NCBI RefSeq assembly: GCF_018324205.1
Contig: NZ_AP023356.1
Location: forward strand, 6,945,501-7,009,500
DNA length: 64,000 nucleotides
Reading direction: 5' to 3'
DNA from: Actinoplanes ianthinogenes
GTDB lineage: Bacteria; Actinomycetota; Actinomycetes; Mycobacteriales; Micromonosporaceae
The notes under the pieces were generated by a model. It did no database searches, had not been told where the DNA came from, and worked only from the letters and a program-made list of their open reading frames with translations. The first letter of the stretch is position 1. Every line of letters starts with the position of its first letter. Of the stretch, positions 43,419 to 52,294 are shown one piece after another. The position numbers and the translations under genes were made by a program.

Positions 43419-45338
43419 ATGCGGGTCAGGGAGCTTCTCGTCACGGTCGGACTCGGGACGGCCGTCGTCGGCGTGACGATCGGCGTGCTCCCCGGGATCA
43501 GCGCGGACGACGGCTGGTCGGTGCTGGCCGTCGCGATCCTGGTCACCGCGCTCGGTGCGGTCATCCGGCCGATCATGGTGCGCCTGCTCTCGGCGCTCGG
43601 CTGGGCCGGCGTGGTGGCCGGCTGGCTGGTCTGCCAGGCGCTGGTGGTCTGGGCCGCGTTGTTGCTGGCGCCGGGAGTGCACGTGACCGAGTTCTGGGCG
43701 GCCTTCTGGGCGGCCTGGATCGGCGGGGCGCTGATGAGCGTGGGCCTCTGGGTGGTCACGGCGGGACAGGACGGCGCGGTCACCCAGCATCTCCTCCGGG
43801 TCAACCGGCGCTTCCGCAGACAGGTGCCGCCCAGCGAGGTCCCGGGCGTGCTGTTCCTGCAGATCGACGGGCTCTCCGCGCCGCTCGCGCGCTGGGCGGT
43901 CGACGCCGGCAACCTGCCCACCCTGGGCCGGTGGCTGTCCGGCGGCAGCCACGTGATGACCGAGTGGCACGCCCAGCTGCCGGCCACCACCCCGGCCAGC
44001 CAGGCCGGCCTGCTGCACGGGGCGAGCGCCCAGATCCCGGCCTTCCGCTGGTACGAGAAGGACGCCGGCCGGCTGGTCGTCACCAACCACCCGCAGGACG
44101 CCGCGCTGGTGGAGAGCCGCTGCTCGGACGGGCAGGGGCTGCTCGCCGACGGCGGGGTGAGCGTCAGCAACGTGTTCTCCGGCGACGCGCCGACCTCGCT
44201 GCTCACCATGAGCACCGCCCGGCGCGGCAACGGTCCGCGCCGGTACGTCAGCTCGTACCTGCTCGACCCGTTCGGCCTGACCCGCTCGCTGGTGCTGACC
44301 GTCGGCGAGATCGTCAAGGAGCTGCACCAGGCACGCCGGCAGCGGCTGCGCCGGGTCCGCCCGCGGATGCGCCGCATCTGGTCGTACGTGCTGCTCCGGG
44401 GCGTCACCAACGTGCTGCTGCGGCACCTGAACCTGGCCGTGCTCGCCGAGCAGATGATGCGCGGGGCGCCGGCGGTGTACTGCGACTTCGTCGACTACGA
44501 CGAGATCGCGCACCACGCCGGGCCGGCCCGGCCGGAGTCGCTGGCGTCGCTGGAGGGGATCGACGCGGCGCTGGCCATCCTCGAGGAGGTCGCGGCGGCG
44601 GCGCCCCGGCCGTACCGGTTCGTGGTGCTCTCCGACCACGGGCAGAGCCAGGGGTCGACGTTCCGGCAGCGGTACGGGATCCGGCTGGAGGACCTGGTGG
44701 CGCGGCTGACCACGACCGAGGACGTGGTGGTGCCGGACGAGGACGAGCAGGCCGGGCGGGCGCGGAACCTGCGGGCGGGCATCGGGCGTACCGGAAAGCC
44801 GGAACCGGAAGGGACGGCGGACCGTCCCGAGCTCGTGGTCGCGGCGTCGGGAAATCTCGCTCTCGTCTATTTCCCGCGGCGACCGGGGCGGGTGACCCTC
44901 GAAGAGATCACCGAGAGCTACCCGGAGCTGCTGCCCGGGCTGACCGCCCATCCCGGGATCGGCTGGGTGCTGGTCCGCTCGGAGCGGGAGGGCCCGATCG
45001 TCCTCGGTCCGGACGGGCGCCGCTGGCTGGACGACGACCACGTCCTGGGTGTCGATCCGCTGCTCGGGTTCGGGCCGCACGCGGCCGACGACCTGCGCCG
45101 GCACGACCGCCTCGCGAACACCGGGGACCTGGTGGTGAACAGCCTGTGGGACCCGGTCAGCCAGGAGGTCGCGGCGTTCGAGGAGCTGATCGGCTGCCAC
45201 GGCGGGCTCGGCGGTCAGCAGAACCGGCCGGTGCTGATCCGCCCGCGGGATTGGCCGGAGCCGGGCCCGCTGGTCGGCGCCGACGACGTTTATCGATATC
45301 TGAGCGGCTGTCTCAAGAAGCTCACCCCGCCGGGGTGA
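43419..45338 (+). CDS. Membrane-anchored alkaline-phosphatase-superfamily protein (phosphodiesterase-like)
   Basis: 639-residue two-part protein. Residues 1-115 hold four membrane segments of the type annotated as phage-holin-like (family 4), for example ALGAVIRPIMVRLLSALGWA. Residues 140-639 are a type I phosphodiesterase/nucleotide pyrophosphatase-like domain: VLFLQIDGLSAPLARWAV, nucleophile Thr region in PATTPASQAGLLHGA, DFVDYDEIAHHAG, VVLSDHGQSQG and IGCHGGLGGQQNRPVLI supply the expected Asp/His metal ligands. Substrate unknown; a lipid- or cell-wall-linked phosphate is plausible. The final codons LTPPG plus stop coincide with a perfect 17-bp motif. Confidence 0.82.
   Translation: MRVRELLVTVGLGTAVVGVTIGVLPGISADDGWSVLAVAILVTALGAVIRPIMVRLLSALGWAGVVAGWLVCQALVVWAALLLAPGVHVTEFWAAFWAAWIGGALMSVGLWVVTAGQDGAVTQHLLRVNRRFRRQVPPSEVPGVLFLQIDGLSAPLARWAVDAGNLPTLGRWLSGGSHVMTEWHAQLPATTPASQAGLLHGASAQIPAFRWYEKDAGRLVVTNHPQDAALVESRCSDGQGLLADGGVSVSNVFSGDAPTSLLTMSTARRGNGPRRYVSSYLLDPFGLTRSLVLTVGEIVKELHQARRQRLRRVRPRMRRIWSYVLLRGVTNVLLRHLNLAVLAEQMMRGAPAVYCDFVDYDEIAHHAGPARPESLASLEGIDAALAILEEVAAAAPRPYRFVVLSDHGQSQGSTFRQRYGIRLEDLVARLTTTEDVVVPDEDEQAGRARNLRAGIGRTGKPEPEGTADRPELVVAASGNLALVYFPRRPGRVTLEEITESYPELLPGLTAHPGIGWVLVRSEREGPIVLGPDGRRWLDDDHVLGVDPLLGFGPHAADDLRRHDRLANTGDLVVNSLWDPVSQEVAAFEELIGCHGGLGGQQNRPVLIRPRDWPEPGPLVGADDVYRYLSGCLKKLTPPG
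45322..45338. promoter_or_regulatory. 17-bp inverted repeat, site 10
   Basis: TCACCCCGCCGGGGTGA, arms TCACCCC/GGGGTGA perfectly symmetrical. It overlaps the stop codon of the phosphodiesterase gene and ends 58 bases before the glutamine-amidotransferase start, at the head of the arginine deiminase operon. Confidence 0.7.
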
Positions 45339-45396
45339 GTCCCGCCGCCTCCCGCGCGGAGACGATGACCATCATCGACATCGGAAGGAGCCCGCG

Positions 45397-46233
45397 ATGT
45401 GTCGCTGGCTGGCCTACTCAGGCACCCCGATCCGTCTCGAGGAACTGCTCTACAAACCACGACATTCGCTGATCGACCAGAGCATGCACTCCCGGATGGG
45501 AGTGGAGACCACCAACGGCGACGGGTTCGGGGTCGGCTGGTACCCGGTGGACGGCCCGGCCGACCCGGCGCTGTTCCGCGGCGTGGGGCCGGCCTGGAGC
45601 GACGCCAACCTGCGGGAGATCGCCCGGTCCACGATGTCGCCGCTGTTCCTGGCGCACATCCGGGCCAGCACCGGCACCGCGGTGCAGCAGACCAACTGCC
45701 ACCCGTTCCGGCACGAGAACTGGCTGTGGCTGCACAACGGGTCGATCCGCGAGTTCGCCAAGCTCAAGCGCGACCTGGTGCTCGCCATCGACCCGCGGCT
45801 CTACCCGTCGCTGGCCGGGTCCACCGACTCCGAGGTGATGTTCCACCTGGCGCTCACCTTCGGCCTGCGGGACCGGCCGGTGGCCGCGGTGGAGCGGATG
45901 GCCGGGCTGGTCGAGGCGGTGGGCAGCGCGCACAACGTGGAGAACCCGCTGCAGATGACGGTGGCCACCACGGACGGGGACAAGGTCTGGGCGTTCCGCT
46001 ACTCCAGCGAGGGGCACAGCCGGTCGCTGTTCTACAGCACCGAGACCTCCGCGTTGAAGCGGCTCTACCCGGACAACGCCCGGCTCCAGGAGGTCTCCGA
46101 CGAGACCCGGCTGGTCGTCTCCGAGCCGCTCGGTGACCTGGAGGGCACCTGGCAACCGGTCCCCGAGTCGAGCTACGGCGTGATCCAGAAGGGCGCGGAC
46201 GAGCTCGGCCGCTTCGAGCCGGCCGCGCCATGA
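45397..46233 (+). CDS. Class II glutamine amidotransferase (YafJ-like)
   Basis: 278-residue Ntn-hydrolase. Mature Cys2 (MCRWLAYSG) is the nucleophile; supporting motifs are ETTNGDGFGVGWY, LAHIRASTGTAVQQTNCHPF and WLWLHNGSI. Such stand-alone domains hydrolyse gamma-glutamyl amides; relatives include EgtC. Its stop overlaps the start of the amino-acid antiporter gene (ATGA), so it belongs to the arginine-deiminase operon and may supply or remove ammonia there, which is inference. ATG 45397 has Shine-Dalgarno GGAAGGAG. Confidence 0.88.
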   Translation: MCRWLAYSGTPIRLEELLYKPRHSLIDQSMHSRMGVETTNGDGFGVGWYPVDGPADPALFRGVGPAWSDANLREIARSTMSPLFLAHIRASTGTAVQQTNCHPFRHENWLWLHNGSIREFAKLKRDLVLAIDPRLYPSLAGSTDSEVMFHLALTFGLRDRPVAAVERMAGLVEAVGSAHNVENPLQMTVATTDGDKVWAFRYSSEGHSRSLFYSTETSALKRLYPDNARLQEVSDETRLVVSEPLGDLEGTWQPVPESSYGVIQKGADELGRFEPAAP

Positions 46234-47612
46234 CCACCGCCCCGGAGAGGACGGTGGACCGCAAGCTCGGTCTGCCGCAGGCCACCGCGCTGATCCTGGG
46301 CACCATCATCGGCGTCGGGATCTTCAACCTGCCGTACTCGCTCTCCGGCATCGGCCCGATCAGCATCCTGGCGATGGCGCTGACCACGGTCGGCGCCCTC
46401 GCCCTGGCGCTGATGTTCGCCGTGCTGTCCCGGCGGGTGCCGGCCGACGGCGGGCCGTACGCGTACGCCCGCTCCGCCTTCGGCAACACGGTCGGTTTCG
46501 CCAACGCCTGGTCGTACTGGATCACCGCCTGGGCCGGGAACGCCGCGATCGTCACCGGCTGGGTCTTCTACGTCGAGCACTTCATCAACCAGGACGGCAA
46601 GACCGCCTGGTCCATCGTGATCGCGCTCGTCGGCCTCTGGATCCCGGCGCTGATCAACCTGACCGGTGTGCAGAACATGGGCGCCGTCCAGCTCTGGACC
46701 ACCGTCATCAAGTTCATCCCGCTGGTGATCATGTCGACCGCGGGCCTGTTCTTCATCAGCACCGCCAACTACACGCCGGCCAACCTCAGCGGTGACAGCG
46801 ACTGGACGGCGATCGGCAGCGCCATGGCGATCTGCCTGTTCAGCTACCTCGGCGTGGAGTGCGCCGCGGTGGCCGCCGCCAAGGTCCGCGACCCGGCCCG
46901 GAACGTGCCCAAGGCCACCGTGCTCGGGACGCTCGGCGCCGCCGTCGTCTATCTGCTCTCGATGATCGCGGTGTTCGGCATCGTGCCGGCCACCACGCTC
47001 GCCGGCGACAAGGCGTCGTACTCGGTCGCCGCCAACCTGATGGCCGGCGGGGGCACCTGGGCCGGCGACCTGACCGCCCTCGCGGTGATCGTCTCCGGGT
47101 TCGGCGCGCTCAACGGCTGGACCATGATCTGCGCCGAGATGCCGCTGGCCGCCGCGAAGGACGGGGTGTTCCCGGCCGTCTTCGGCAAGGTCTCGCGGCG
47201 CGGGGTGCCGACCGCCGGCATCCTCTCGTCGACGATTCTCGGCAGCCTGGCGATGGTGGTCAGCTACATGGGCGCCAGCGGGGCCACGGTCTTCAACACG
47301 CTGGTGCTGATGACCGGGATCACCGCGGCCATCCCGTACGCGTTCTCCGCCCTCGCCCAGCTCAAGTGGCGCGTCCAGGACCGCCGCGCGGGCAACGGCG
47401 CGCGGTTCGCCCGGGACTCCACGATCGCGCTGCTCAGCCTGATCTTCTCGATCCTGTTCGTCTGGTACTCGCGCAACACCGGACAGGAGCACTGGTACGT
47501 GGTCTGGGGTCCGTTCCTGATGGCCGGCGGCGCGTTCCTGCTCGGCGTGCCGGTCTACCTCTCCGTCCGCAACCGGATGACCGCACCACCACCGGTCCCG
47601 GCCTACGAGTGA
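46230..47612 (+). CDS. arcD: APC family amino-acid permease, likely arginine/ornithine antiporter
   Basis: 460-residue transporter with about twelve membrane segments. The APC signature is TALILGTIIGVGIFNLPYSL in TM1 and FSYLGVECAAVAAAKVRDPA in the middle (TM6-7). Position inside an operon with arginine deiminase, ornithine carbamoyltransferase and carbamate kinase makes arginine-ornithine exchange the most likely role; the symbol rests on this context. It ends 13 bp before arcA. Confidence 0.82.
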   Translation: MTTAPERTVDRKLGLPQATALILGTIIGVGIFNLPYSLSGIGPISILAMALTTVGALALALMFAVLSRRVPADGGPYAYARSAFGNTVGFANAWSYWITAWAGNAAIVTGWVFYVEHFINQDGKTAWSIVIALVGLWIPALINLTGVQNMGAVQLWTTVIKFIPLVIMSTAGLFFISTANYTPANLSGDSDWTAIGSAMAICLFSYLGVECAAVAAAKVRDPARNVPKATVLGTLGAAVVYLLSMIAVFGIVPATTLAGDKASYSVAANLMAGGGTWAGDLTALAVIVSGFGALNGWTMICAEMPLAAAKDGVFPAVFGKVSRRGVPTAGILSSTILGSLAMVVSYMGASGATVFNTLVLMTGITAAIPYAFSALAQLKWRVQDRRAGNGARFARDSTIALLSLIFSILFVWYSRNTGQEHWYVVWGPFLMAGGAFLLGVPVYLSVRNRMTAPPPVPAYE

Positions 47613-47625
47613 TCGGAGGATCACC

Positions 47626-48846
47626 ATGCCATTCCACGTCGACTCCGAGACCGGCCGGCTGCGCCAGGTGATCCTGCACCGCCCCGGCGTCGAGCTCAGC
47701 CGGCTCACCCCGGACAACGTCCGGGACCTGCTCTTCGACGACATCCTCTGGGCCAAGCGGGCCCGCGAGGAGCACGACGCGTTCGCCGAGGTGCTGCGCG
47801 AGCGCGGGATCAAGGTGCACTACTTCGCCCAGCTGCTCGCCGACGTGCTGGACATCCCGCACGCCCGCGGCTGGGTGCTGGACCGGATCATCACCGAGGA
47901 CACGGTCGGGCCGACCCTGACCGGGCCGCTGCGCCGGCTCGCCGAGCAGGCGGAGAGCACCAAGCTCGCCGACTACCTGATCGGCGGCGTGCTCAAGCAG
48001 GAGCTGGCCGGGTTCACCGTGAACAGCCTGCGCTGGGAGCTGATGAGCGCCGACGACTTCGTGCTCACCCCGCTGCCCAACCACCTGTTCCAGCGGGACA
48101 ACTCGGCCTGGATCTACGGCGGGGTCAGCATCAACCCGATGGCGATGGCCGCCCGGCTGCGCGAGTCGGTGCACAGCTCGGCCATCTACCGCTTCCACCC
48201 GATGTTCGCCCTGGCCGACTTCGAGACCTGGTACGGCGGTGACGACACGCCGCACCAGCCGGCCACCCTGGAGGGCGGCGACATCCACGTGCTCGGCAAC
48301 GGCGCCGTGATGATCGGGCTGGGCGAGCGGTCCACCGCGATGGGCGTGGAGAACCTCGCCCGCAACCTGTTCCAGGCCGGCGCCGCGACCAAGGTGATCG
48401 CCATCGAGCTGCCGCACTCGCACGCGATGATGCACCTCGACACGGTGATGACCATGATCGACCGGGACACCTTCGTGATGTACCCGTACCTGGAGGGCGA
48501 GCTGCGGTCGTGGACCGTGCTGCCGGACACCGACCCGGACGGGCTCCAGGTGGTCCGCAACCCCGACCTGTTCGCCACCATCGCGGAGACCCTGGGCATC
48601 GACAAGATCCGGGTGCTGGAGACCAACGAGGACATCCGGGCCGCCCAGCGGGAGCAGTGGGACGACGGGAACAACTTCCTGGCCGTCGAGCCGGGGGTGA
48701 TCGTCGGCTACGAGCGGAACGTCACCACCAACACGTTCCTGCGCCGGCAGGGCATCGAAGTGATCACCATCGCCGGCGGCGAGCTGGGTCGTGGCCGCGG
48801 CGGCCCGCGCTGCATGACCTGTCCGATCGAACGCGACGCCATCTGA
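47626..48846 (+). CDS. arcA: Arginine deiminase
   Basis: 406-residue enzyme converting arginine to citrulline plus ammonia, the first step of the ATP-yielding arginine deiminase pathway. Active-site segments are all present: FQRDNSAWIYGGVSIN, EGGDIHVLGNGAVMIGLGER, LPHSHAMMHLDTVMTMID, and the catalytic cysteine near residue 396 in PRCMTCPIERD. ATG 47626 has Shine-Dalgarno CGGAGGA. Cytoplasmic. The pathway serves energy production under low oxygen and acid resistance. Confidence 0.95.
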   Translation: MPFHVDSETGRLRQVILHRPGVELSRLTPDNVRDLLFDDILWAKRAREEHDAFAEVLRERGIKVHYFAQLLADVLDIPHARGWVLDRIITEDTVGPTLTGPLRRLAEQAESTKLADYLIGGVLKQELAGFTVNSLRWELMSADDFVLTPLPNHLFQRDNSAWIYGGVSINPMAMAARLRESVHSSAIYRFHPMFALADFETWYGGDDTPHQPATLEGGDIHVLGNGAVMIGLGERSTAMGVENLARNLFQAGAATKVIAIELPHSHAMMHLDTVMTMIDRDTFVMYPYLEGELRSWTVLPDTDPDGLQVVRNPDLFATIAETLGIDKIRVLETNEDIRAAQREQWDDGNNFLAVEPGVIVGYERNVTTNTFLRRQGIEVITIAGGELGRGRGGPRCMTCPIERDAI

Positions 48847-48857
48847 GAGGCACGGAA

Positions 48858-49859
48858 ATGTCCGTCAATCTGCGTAACCGCAGCTTCCTCAAGGAACTCG
48901 ACTTCACCCCGGACGAGTGGCGATTCCTGCTGCGGCTGTCCGCCCAGCTCAAGGCCGCCAAGTACACCGGCACCGAGGTGCCACGGCTGACCGGCAAGAA
49001 CATCGCGCTGATCTTCGAGAAGACCTCCACCCGGACCCGCTGCGCGTTCGAGGTGGCGGCGCACGACCAGGGCGCGCACGTCACGTTCCTGGACCCGGGC
49101 AGCACCCAGCTCGGGCACAAGGAGTCGGTCGAGGACACCGCCCGGGTGCTCGGCCGCTTCTACGACGGCCTGGAGTACCGCGGCTTCGGCCAGGAGAGCG
49201 TGGAGACCCTGGCCCGGTACGCCGGTGTGCCGGTGTGGAACGGGCTGACCGACGAGTGGCACCCCACCCAGACCCTCTGCGACCTGCTCACCATGCGCGA
49301 GCACACGGTCAAGCACGACAACGAGGTGGCGTTCGCGTTCCTCGGCGACGCGCACAACAACATGGGCAACTCGCTGCTGGTGGCCGGCGCCATGATGGGC
49401 ATGGACGTGCGGATGGTCGCGCCCGAGTCGCGGTGGAACCCGGACGAGGTGATCAAGGCGGCCCAGGCGATCGCCGAGACCACCGGGGCCCGGATCACCC
49501 ACACCACCGACGTGCGGGAGGGCGTGCGGGGCGCGGACTTCCTGTACACCGACGTCTGGCTGTCGATGGGGGAGCCCAAGGACGCCTGGGACGAGCGGAT
49601 CCGGCTGCTCAAGCCGTACCAGATCAACATGGACGTGGTCCGGGCCACCGGCAACCCGGCCACCAAGGTGATGCACTGCCTGCCGGCCTTCCACGACCGG
49701 CACACCAAGGTGGGCGAGGAGATCTACGAGCACACCGGCCTGGCGTCGCTGGAGATCACCAACGAGGTGTTCGAGTCGCCGTCCTCGATCGTCTTCGACC
49801 AGGCGGAGAACCGGATGCACACGATCAAGGCCGTGATGGTCGCGACCCTGGGGGTCTGA
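48858..49859 (+). CDS. argF: Ornithine carbamoyltransferase, catabolic
   Basis: 333-residue enzyme that, in this operon, would run in the catabolic direction: citrulline plus phosphate to ornithine and carbamoyl phosphate (ArcB role). Motifs: STRTR (57-61, carbamoyl phosphate binding), DEWHPTQTLCD, LGDAHNNMGNSLL and VMHCLPAFHD. Length and the FDQAENRMHTIKAVMVATLG ending fit catabolic/ArgF-type enzymes. ATG 48858 lies 11 bp after arcA; the gene ends 3 bp before carbamate kinase. Confidence 0.94.
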   Translation: MSVNLRNRSFLKELDFTPDEWRFLLRLSAQLKAAKYTGTEVPRLTGKNIALIFEKTSTRTRCAFEVAAHDQGAHVTFLDPGSTQLGHKESVEDTARVLGRFYDGLEYRGFGQESVETLARYAGVPVWNGLTDEWHPTQTLCDLLTMREHTVKHDNEVAFAFLGDAHNNMGNSLLVAGAMMGMDVRMVAPESRWNPDEVIKAAQAIAETTGARITHTTDVREGVRGADFLYTDVWLSMGEPKDAWDERIRLLKPYQINMDVVRATGNPATKVMHCLPAFHDRHTKVGEEIYEHTGLASLEITNEVFESPSSIVFDQAENRMHTIKAVMVATLGV

Positions 49860-49862
49860 GCG

Positions 49863-50795
49863 ATGCGCATCGTCATCGCGATCGGGGGGAACGCGCTGCT
49901 CCAGCGCGGTCAGCGACCGGACGCCGCGGTGCAGCAGGCCAACGCGATCCGCGCGGTCGAGGCGCTCGCGCCGCTCGCCGCGGAGCACGAGATCGTGATC
50001 ACCCACGGCAACGGGCCGCAGGTCGGGATGCTCGCCCTGGAGTCGGCGGCGGATCCGCTGCTGGCCGTGCCGTACCCGTTCGACGTGCTGGGCGCGCAGA
50101 CCCAGGGCATGATCGGGTACTGGCTCCTCCAGGCCCTGCAGAACGCGCTGCCCGGCCGGCAGGTCGCCGCGATCCTGGACCAGACGCTGGTCTCGGCGGC
50201 CGACCCGGCGTTCGGGAAGCCGACCAAGTTCGTCGGCGCCGTCTACGACGAGGTGACCGCGAAGCGCCTGGCCGCCGAGCGCGGCTGGGCGGTCGCCGCG
50301 GACGGCGCGAACTGGCGGCGGGTGGTGCCGTCGCCGCAGCCGCAGCGGATCGTGGAAACCCGGATCATCCGGTCGTTGCTGTACGACGGTACGGTCGTGG
50401 TCTGTGCCGGCGGCGGCGGCATCCCGGTGGTCCGCGACGAGGCCGACGGCCGGCTGCGCGGGGTGGAGGCGGTGGTGGACAAGGACCTGGCCACGGCGGT
50501 CCTCGCCGAGTCCCTGGACGCCGACGCGCTGCTGCTGCTCACCGACGTGCCGGCGGTGCTGCGCGGGTTCGGCGGCCCGTCGCCCGAGCCGATCTCCCGG
50601 GCCACCCCGGCCGAGCTGCGCCGGGAGGACTTCCCGGCCGGGTCGATGGGGCCGAAGGTGGAGGCGGTCTGCCGGTTCACCGAGTTGACCGGGGGACTGT
50701 CGGCGATCGGAGCGCTGGAGGACGCCGCCGCGATCCTGGCCGGCAAGGCGGGGACCGTGGTGACACCCAGCGGAGAGGGCTTCCCCTCCCGGTGA
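49863..50795 (+). CDS. arcC: Carbamate kinase
   Basis: 310-residue enzyme making ATP from carbamoyl phosphate and ADP, the last step of the arginine deiminase pathway. Signatures: IAIGGNALLQRG at the N-terminus, THGNGPQVGMLALES, VCAGGGGIPVV, VDKDLATAVLAESLDADALL and PAGSMGPKVEAVCRF. It is three bases after argF and completes the operon. No clear terminator follows; 61 bases separate it from the phosphoesterase gene. Confidence 0.95.
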   Translation: MRIVIAIGGNALLQRGQRPDAAVQQANAIRAVEALAPLAAEHEIVITHGNGPQVGMLALESAADPLLAVPYPFDVLGAQTQGMIGYWLLQALQNALPGRQVAAILDQTLVSAADPAFGKPTKFVGAVYDEVTAKRLAAERGWAVAADGANWRRVVPSPQPQRIVETRIIRSLLYDGTVVVCAGGGGIPVVRDEADGRLRGVEAVVDKDLATAVLAESLDADALLLLTDVPAVLRGFGGPSPEPISRATPAELRREDFPAGSMGPKVEAVCRFTELTGGLSAIGALEDAAAILAGKAGTVVTPSGEGFPSR

Positions 50796-50856
50796 GTGTC
50801 GTCGCCGCACTCACCCCGCCGGCCCGGCCCGGACTCCCTCCGGCCGGGCCGGCGCC

Positions 50857-51603
50857 GTGCTGACCGTCGCGCACCTGTCCGACCTGCACCTGGGAGCGCA
50901 CGAGCCGGACGCGGTGCCGAGCCTGATCGCCGACGTGGCGGCCGCCGCGCCGGACCTCACCGTGGTCACCGGGGACTGGACGATGCGCGCCCGGCCCCGG
51001 GAGTTCACGCTGGCCCGGGCGGTGCTCGAGGAGCTGCCGCGGCCGCTGCTGGCGGTGACCGGGAACCACGACCTGCCGCTGATCAGCCCGTTGCGGCTGG
51101 CCGAGCCGTACGAACGCTATCGGGCCTGGATCGACGACGACCTGGACCCGGTCGCCGGCCTGCCCGGGCTGACCGCCCTCGGTCTCCAGTCGATGCCGCG
51201 GTGGCGGTGGAAGGACGGGCTGATCACCGGCCGGCAGGCCGAGCTGATCACCTCGGTGTTCGGGGCCGCCCCGGAGGACGACGTCAAGGTGATCGCGCTG
51301 CACCACCCGCCGGTCGGGACCGCCCTCGCCGGGCGGCGGCGGTTCCTGCGGGCGGCGCGCACGGCCGGCGTCGACCTGATCCTGGCCGGGCACACGCACA
51401 TCCCGGACGTCCGGCGGATCGAGGGTGTCGCGGTGGTGGTGGCGGGGACCGCGACCAGCCATCGGACCCGGGGGGTGCCGCGGTCCTGGAGCCTGATCCG
51501 CGTCGACACCGAGGCGATCACGGTGACCGAGCGGTATGACGCGGACCGGGGCTGGGAGACCGGCCGGATAATGACGCTGCTCCGATCCTTGAGGATCGGC
51601 TGA
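50857..51603 (+). CDS. Calcineurin-like metallophosphoesterase
   Basis: 248-residue binuclear metal phosphoesterase. All family blocks are present: LSDLHLGA (D-x-H), VTGDWT (G-D), VTGNHDLP (G-N-H-D), ALHHPPVG and LAGHTHIPD (G-H-x-H). Bacterial relatives hydrolyse cyclic nucleotides or phosphodiesters, substrate unknown. GTG 50857. A half-copy of the 17-bp motif (TCACCCCGCC, from 50811) lies 30 bases upstream but its right arm is missing. A short hairpin (CCGATCCTT/AAGGATCGG, 51583-51600) overlaps the 3' end and may help termination. Confidence 0.88.
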   Translation: MLTVAHLSDLHLGAHEPDAVPSLIADVAAAAPDLTVVTGDWTMRARPREFTLARAVLEELPRPLLAVTGNHDLPLISPLRLAEPYERYRAWIDDDLDPVAGLPGLTALGLQSMPRWRWKDGLITGRQAELITSVFGAAPEDDVKVIALHHPPVGTALAGRRRFLRAARTAGVDLILAGHTHIPDVRRIEGVAVVVAGTATSHRTRGVPRSWSLIRVDTEAITVTERYDADRGWETGRIMTLLRSLRIG

Positions 51604-51609
51604 GCACGA

Positions 51610-52101
51610 TCAGTGCAGCAGGGTCTTGAGGACGACCAGGGCGGCGCCGAACGAGCCGGCCACCAGGGTGGACACCACGCGCTCGCCCGTGGTGAGCCGG
51701 CCGCCCGCGCCGACCCGCCAGCCGGCCAGGCAGAGCAGGACGGTGCTGACCGCCAGGGAGGCGACCTCGGCGGTGACCAGCGCGGCGCCGGAGACGCGGA
51801 CCACGACCAGGGTGAGCAGGGGCAGGATCGAGGCGGTGACCATCTCCCAGCCGCTGGTCACCTGTTCGCGGATGATGTGCCAGGCGGGGCGGTGACCCTC
51901 GTGGATCCGCTCGGCCACGATCCGGGCGTAGCGCTCCGCGGCCCAGTAGACGATCAGGGTGATCAGCACCGCCAGGACGTCCTGCCAGGCGGTCAGCGCA
52001 TGGCCGGCGACCAGCACGGCCGCGCCGACGATGATGCCGTAGATGCCGGATGCCGTAGCCTCCGCGGACTCGTGGGTCAGGCGGATTCGCGTACCGGTCA
52101 T
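51610..52101 (-). CDS. Hypothetical four- to five-TM membrane protein
   Basis: 163-residue membrane protein opening MTGTRIRLTHESAEATASGI. Hydrophobic segments at about 19-38, 44-60, 90-110, 115-130 and 140-160; a charged loop between segments 2 and 3 (ERYARIVAERIHEGHRPAWH) contains several His/Glu. The layout resembles small actinomycete VIT-like membrane proteins but I cannot name a family. ATG 52101 lies 36 bases from a 17-bp motif that it shares with the divergent Rv1733c-like gene. Confidence 0.72.
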   Translation of the reverse strand: MTGTRIRLTHESAEATASGIYGIIVGAAVLVAGHALTAWQDVLAVLITLIVYWAAERYARIVAERIHEGHRPAWHIIREQVTSGWEMVTASILPLLTLVVVRVSGAALVTAEVASLAVSTVLLCLAGWRVGAGGRLTTGERVVSTLVAGSFGAALVVLKTLLH

Positions 52102-52137
52102 GGGCCTAAGGGTGGCCGGAACCGCCGCCCCGGGCCC

Positions 52138-52154
52138 TCACCCGGGCGGGGTGA
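52138..52154. promoter_or_regulatory. 17-bp inverted repeat, site 11
   Basis: TCACCCGGGCGGGGTGA, exact consensus match 36 bases upstream of the minus-strand start at 52101. A degenerate second copy (TCACCCGTGGCGAATGG, 52156-52172) follows at once toward the plus-strand gene. Confidence 0.68.
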
Positions 52155-52294
52155 TTCACCCGTGGCGAATGGCGACGGCCGTGCCCCGCCGCGCAGATCA
52201 TGAAGGCCCCGGTGCGCCGATGTGCGTCGCCGGCACAGGTTTCCGGGTGATGCTCGCCGGGCCGGTGAGGACCGCGGGGAGAGGGAGCTGGAAC

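Noticed and set aside
43419..43764. Prophage holin
   Set aside because: The four-TM holin-like segment is the N-terminus of a large phosphodiesterase-like protein and no other phage gene is nearby.
50811..50827. Fifteenth copy of the 17-bp motif
   Set aside because: Only the left arm (TCACCCCGCC) matches; the right side is GGCCCGG. Mentioned with the phosphoesterase but not counted.
52156..52172. Second motif copy next to site 11
   Set aside because: TCACCCGTGGCGAATGG lacks the GGRTGA arm; it may be a decayed copy, so it was not counted.
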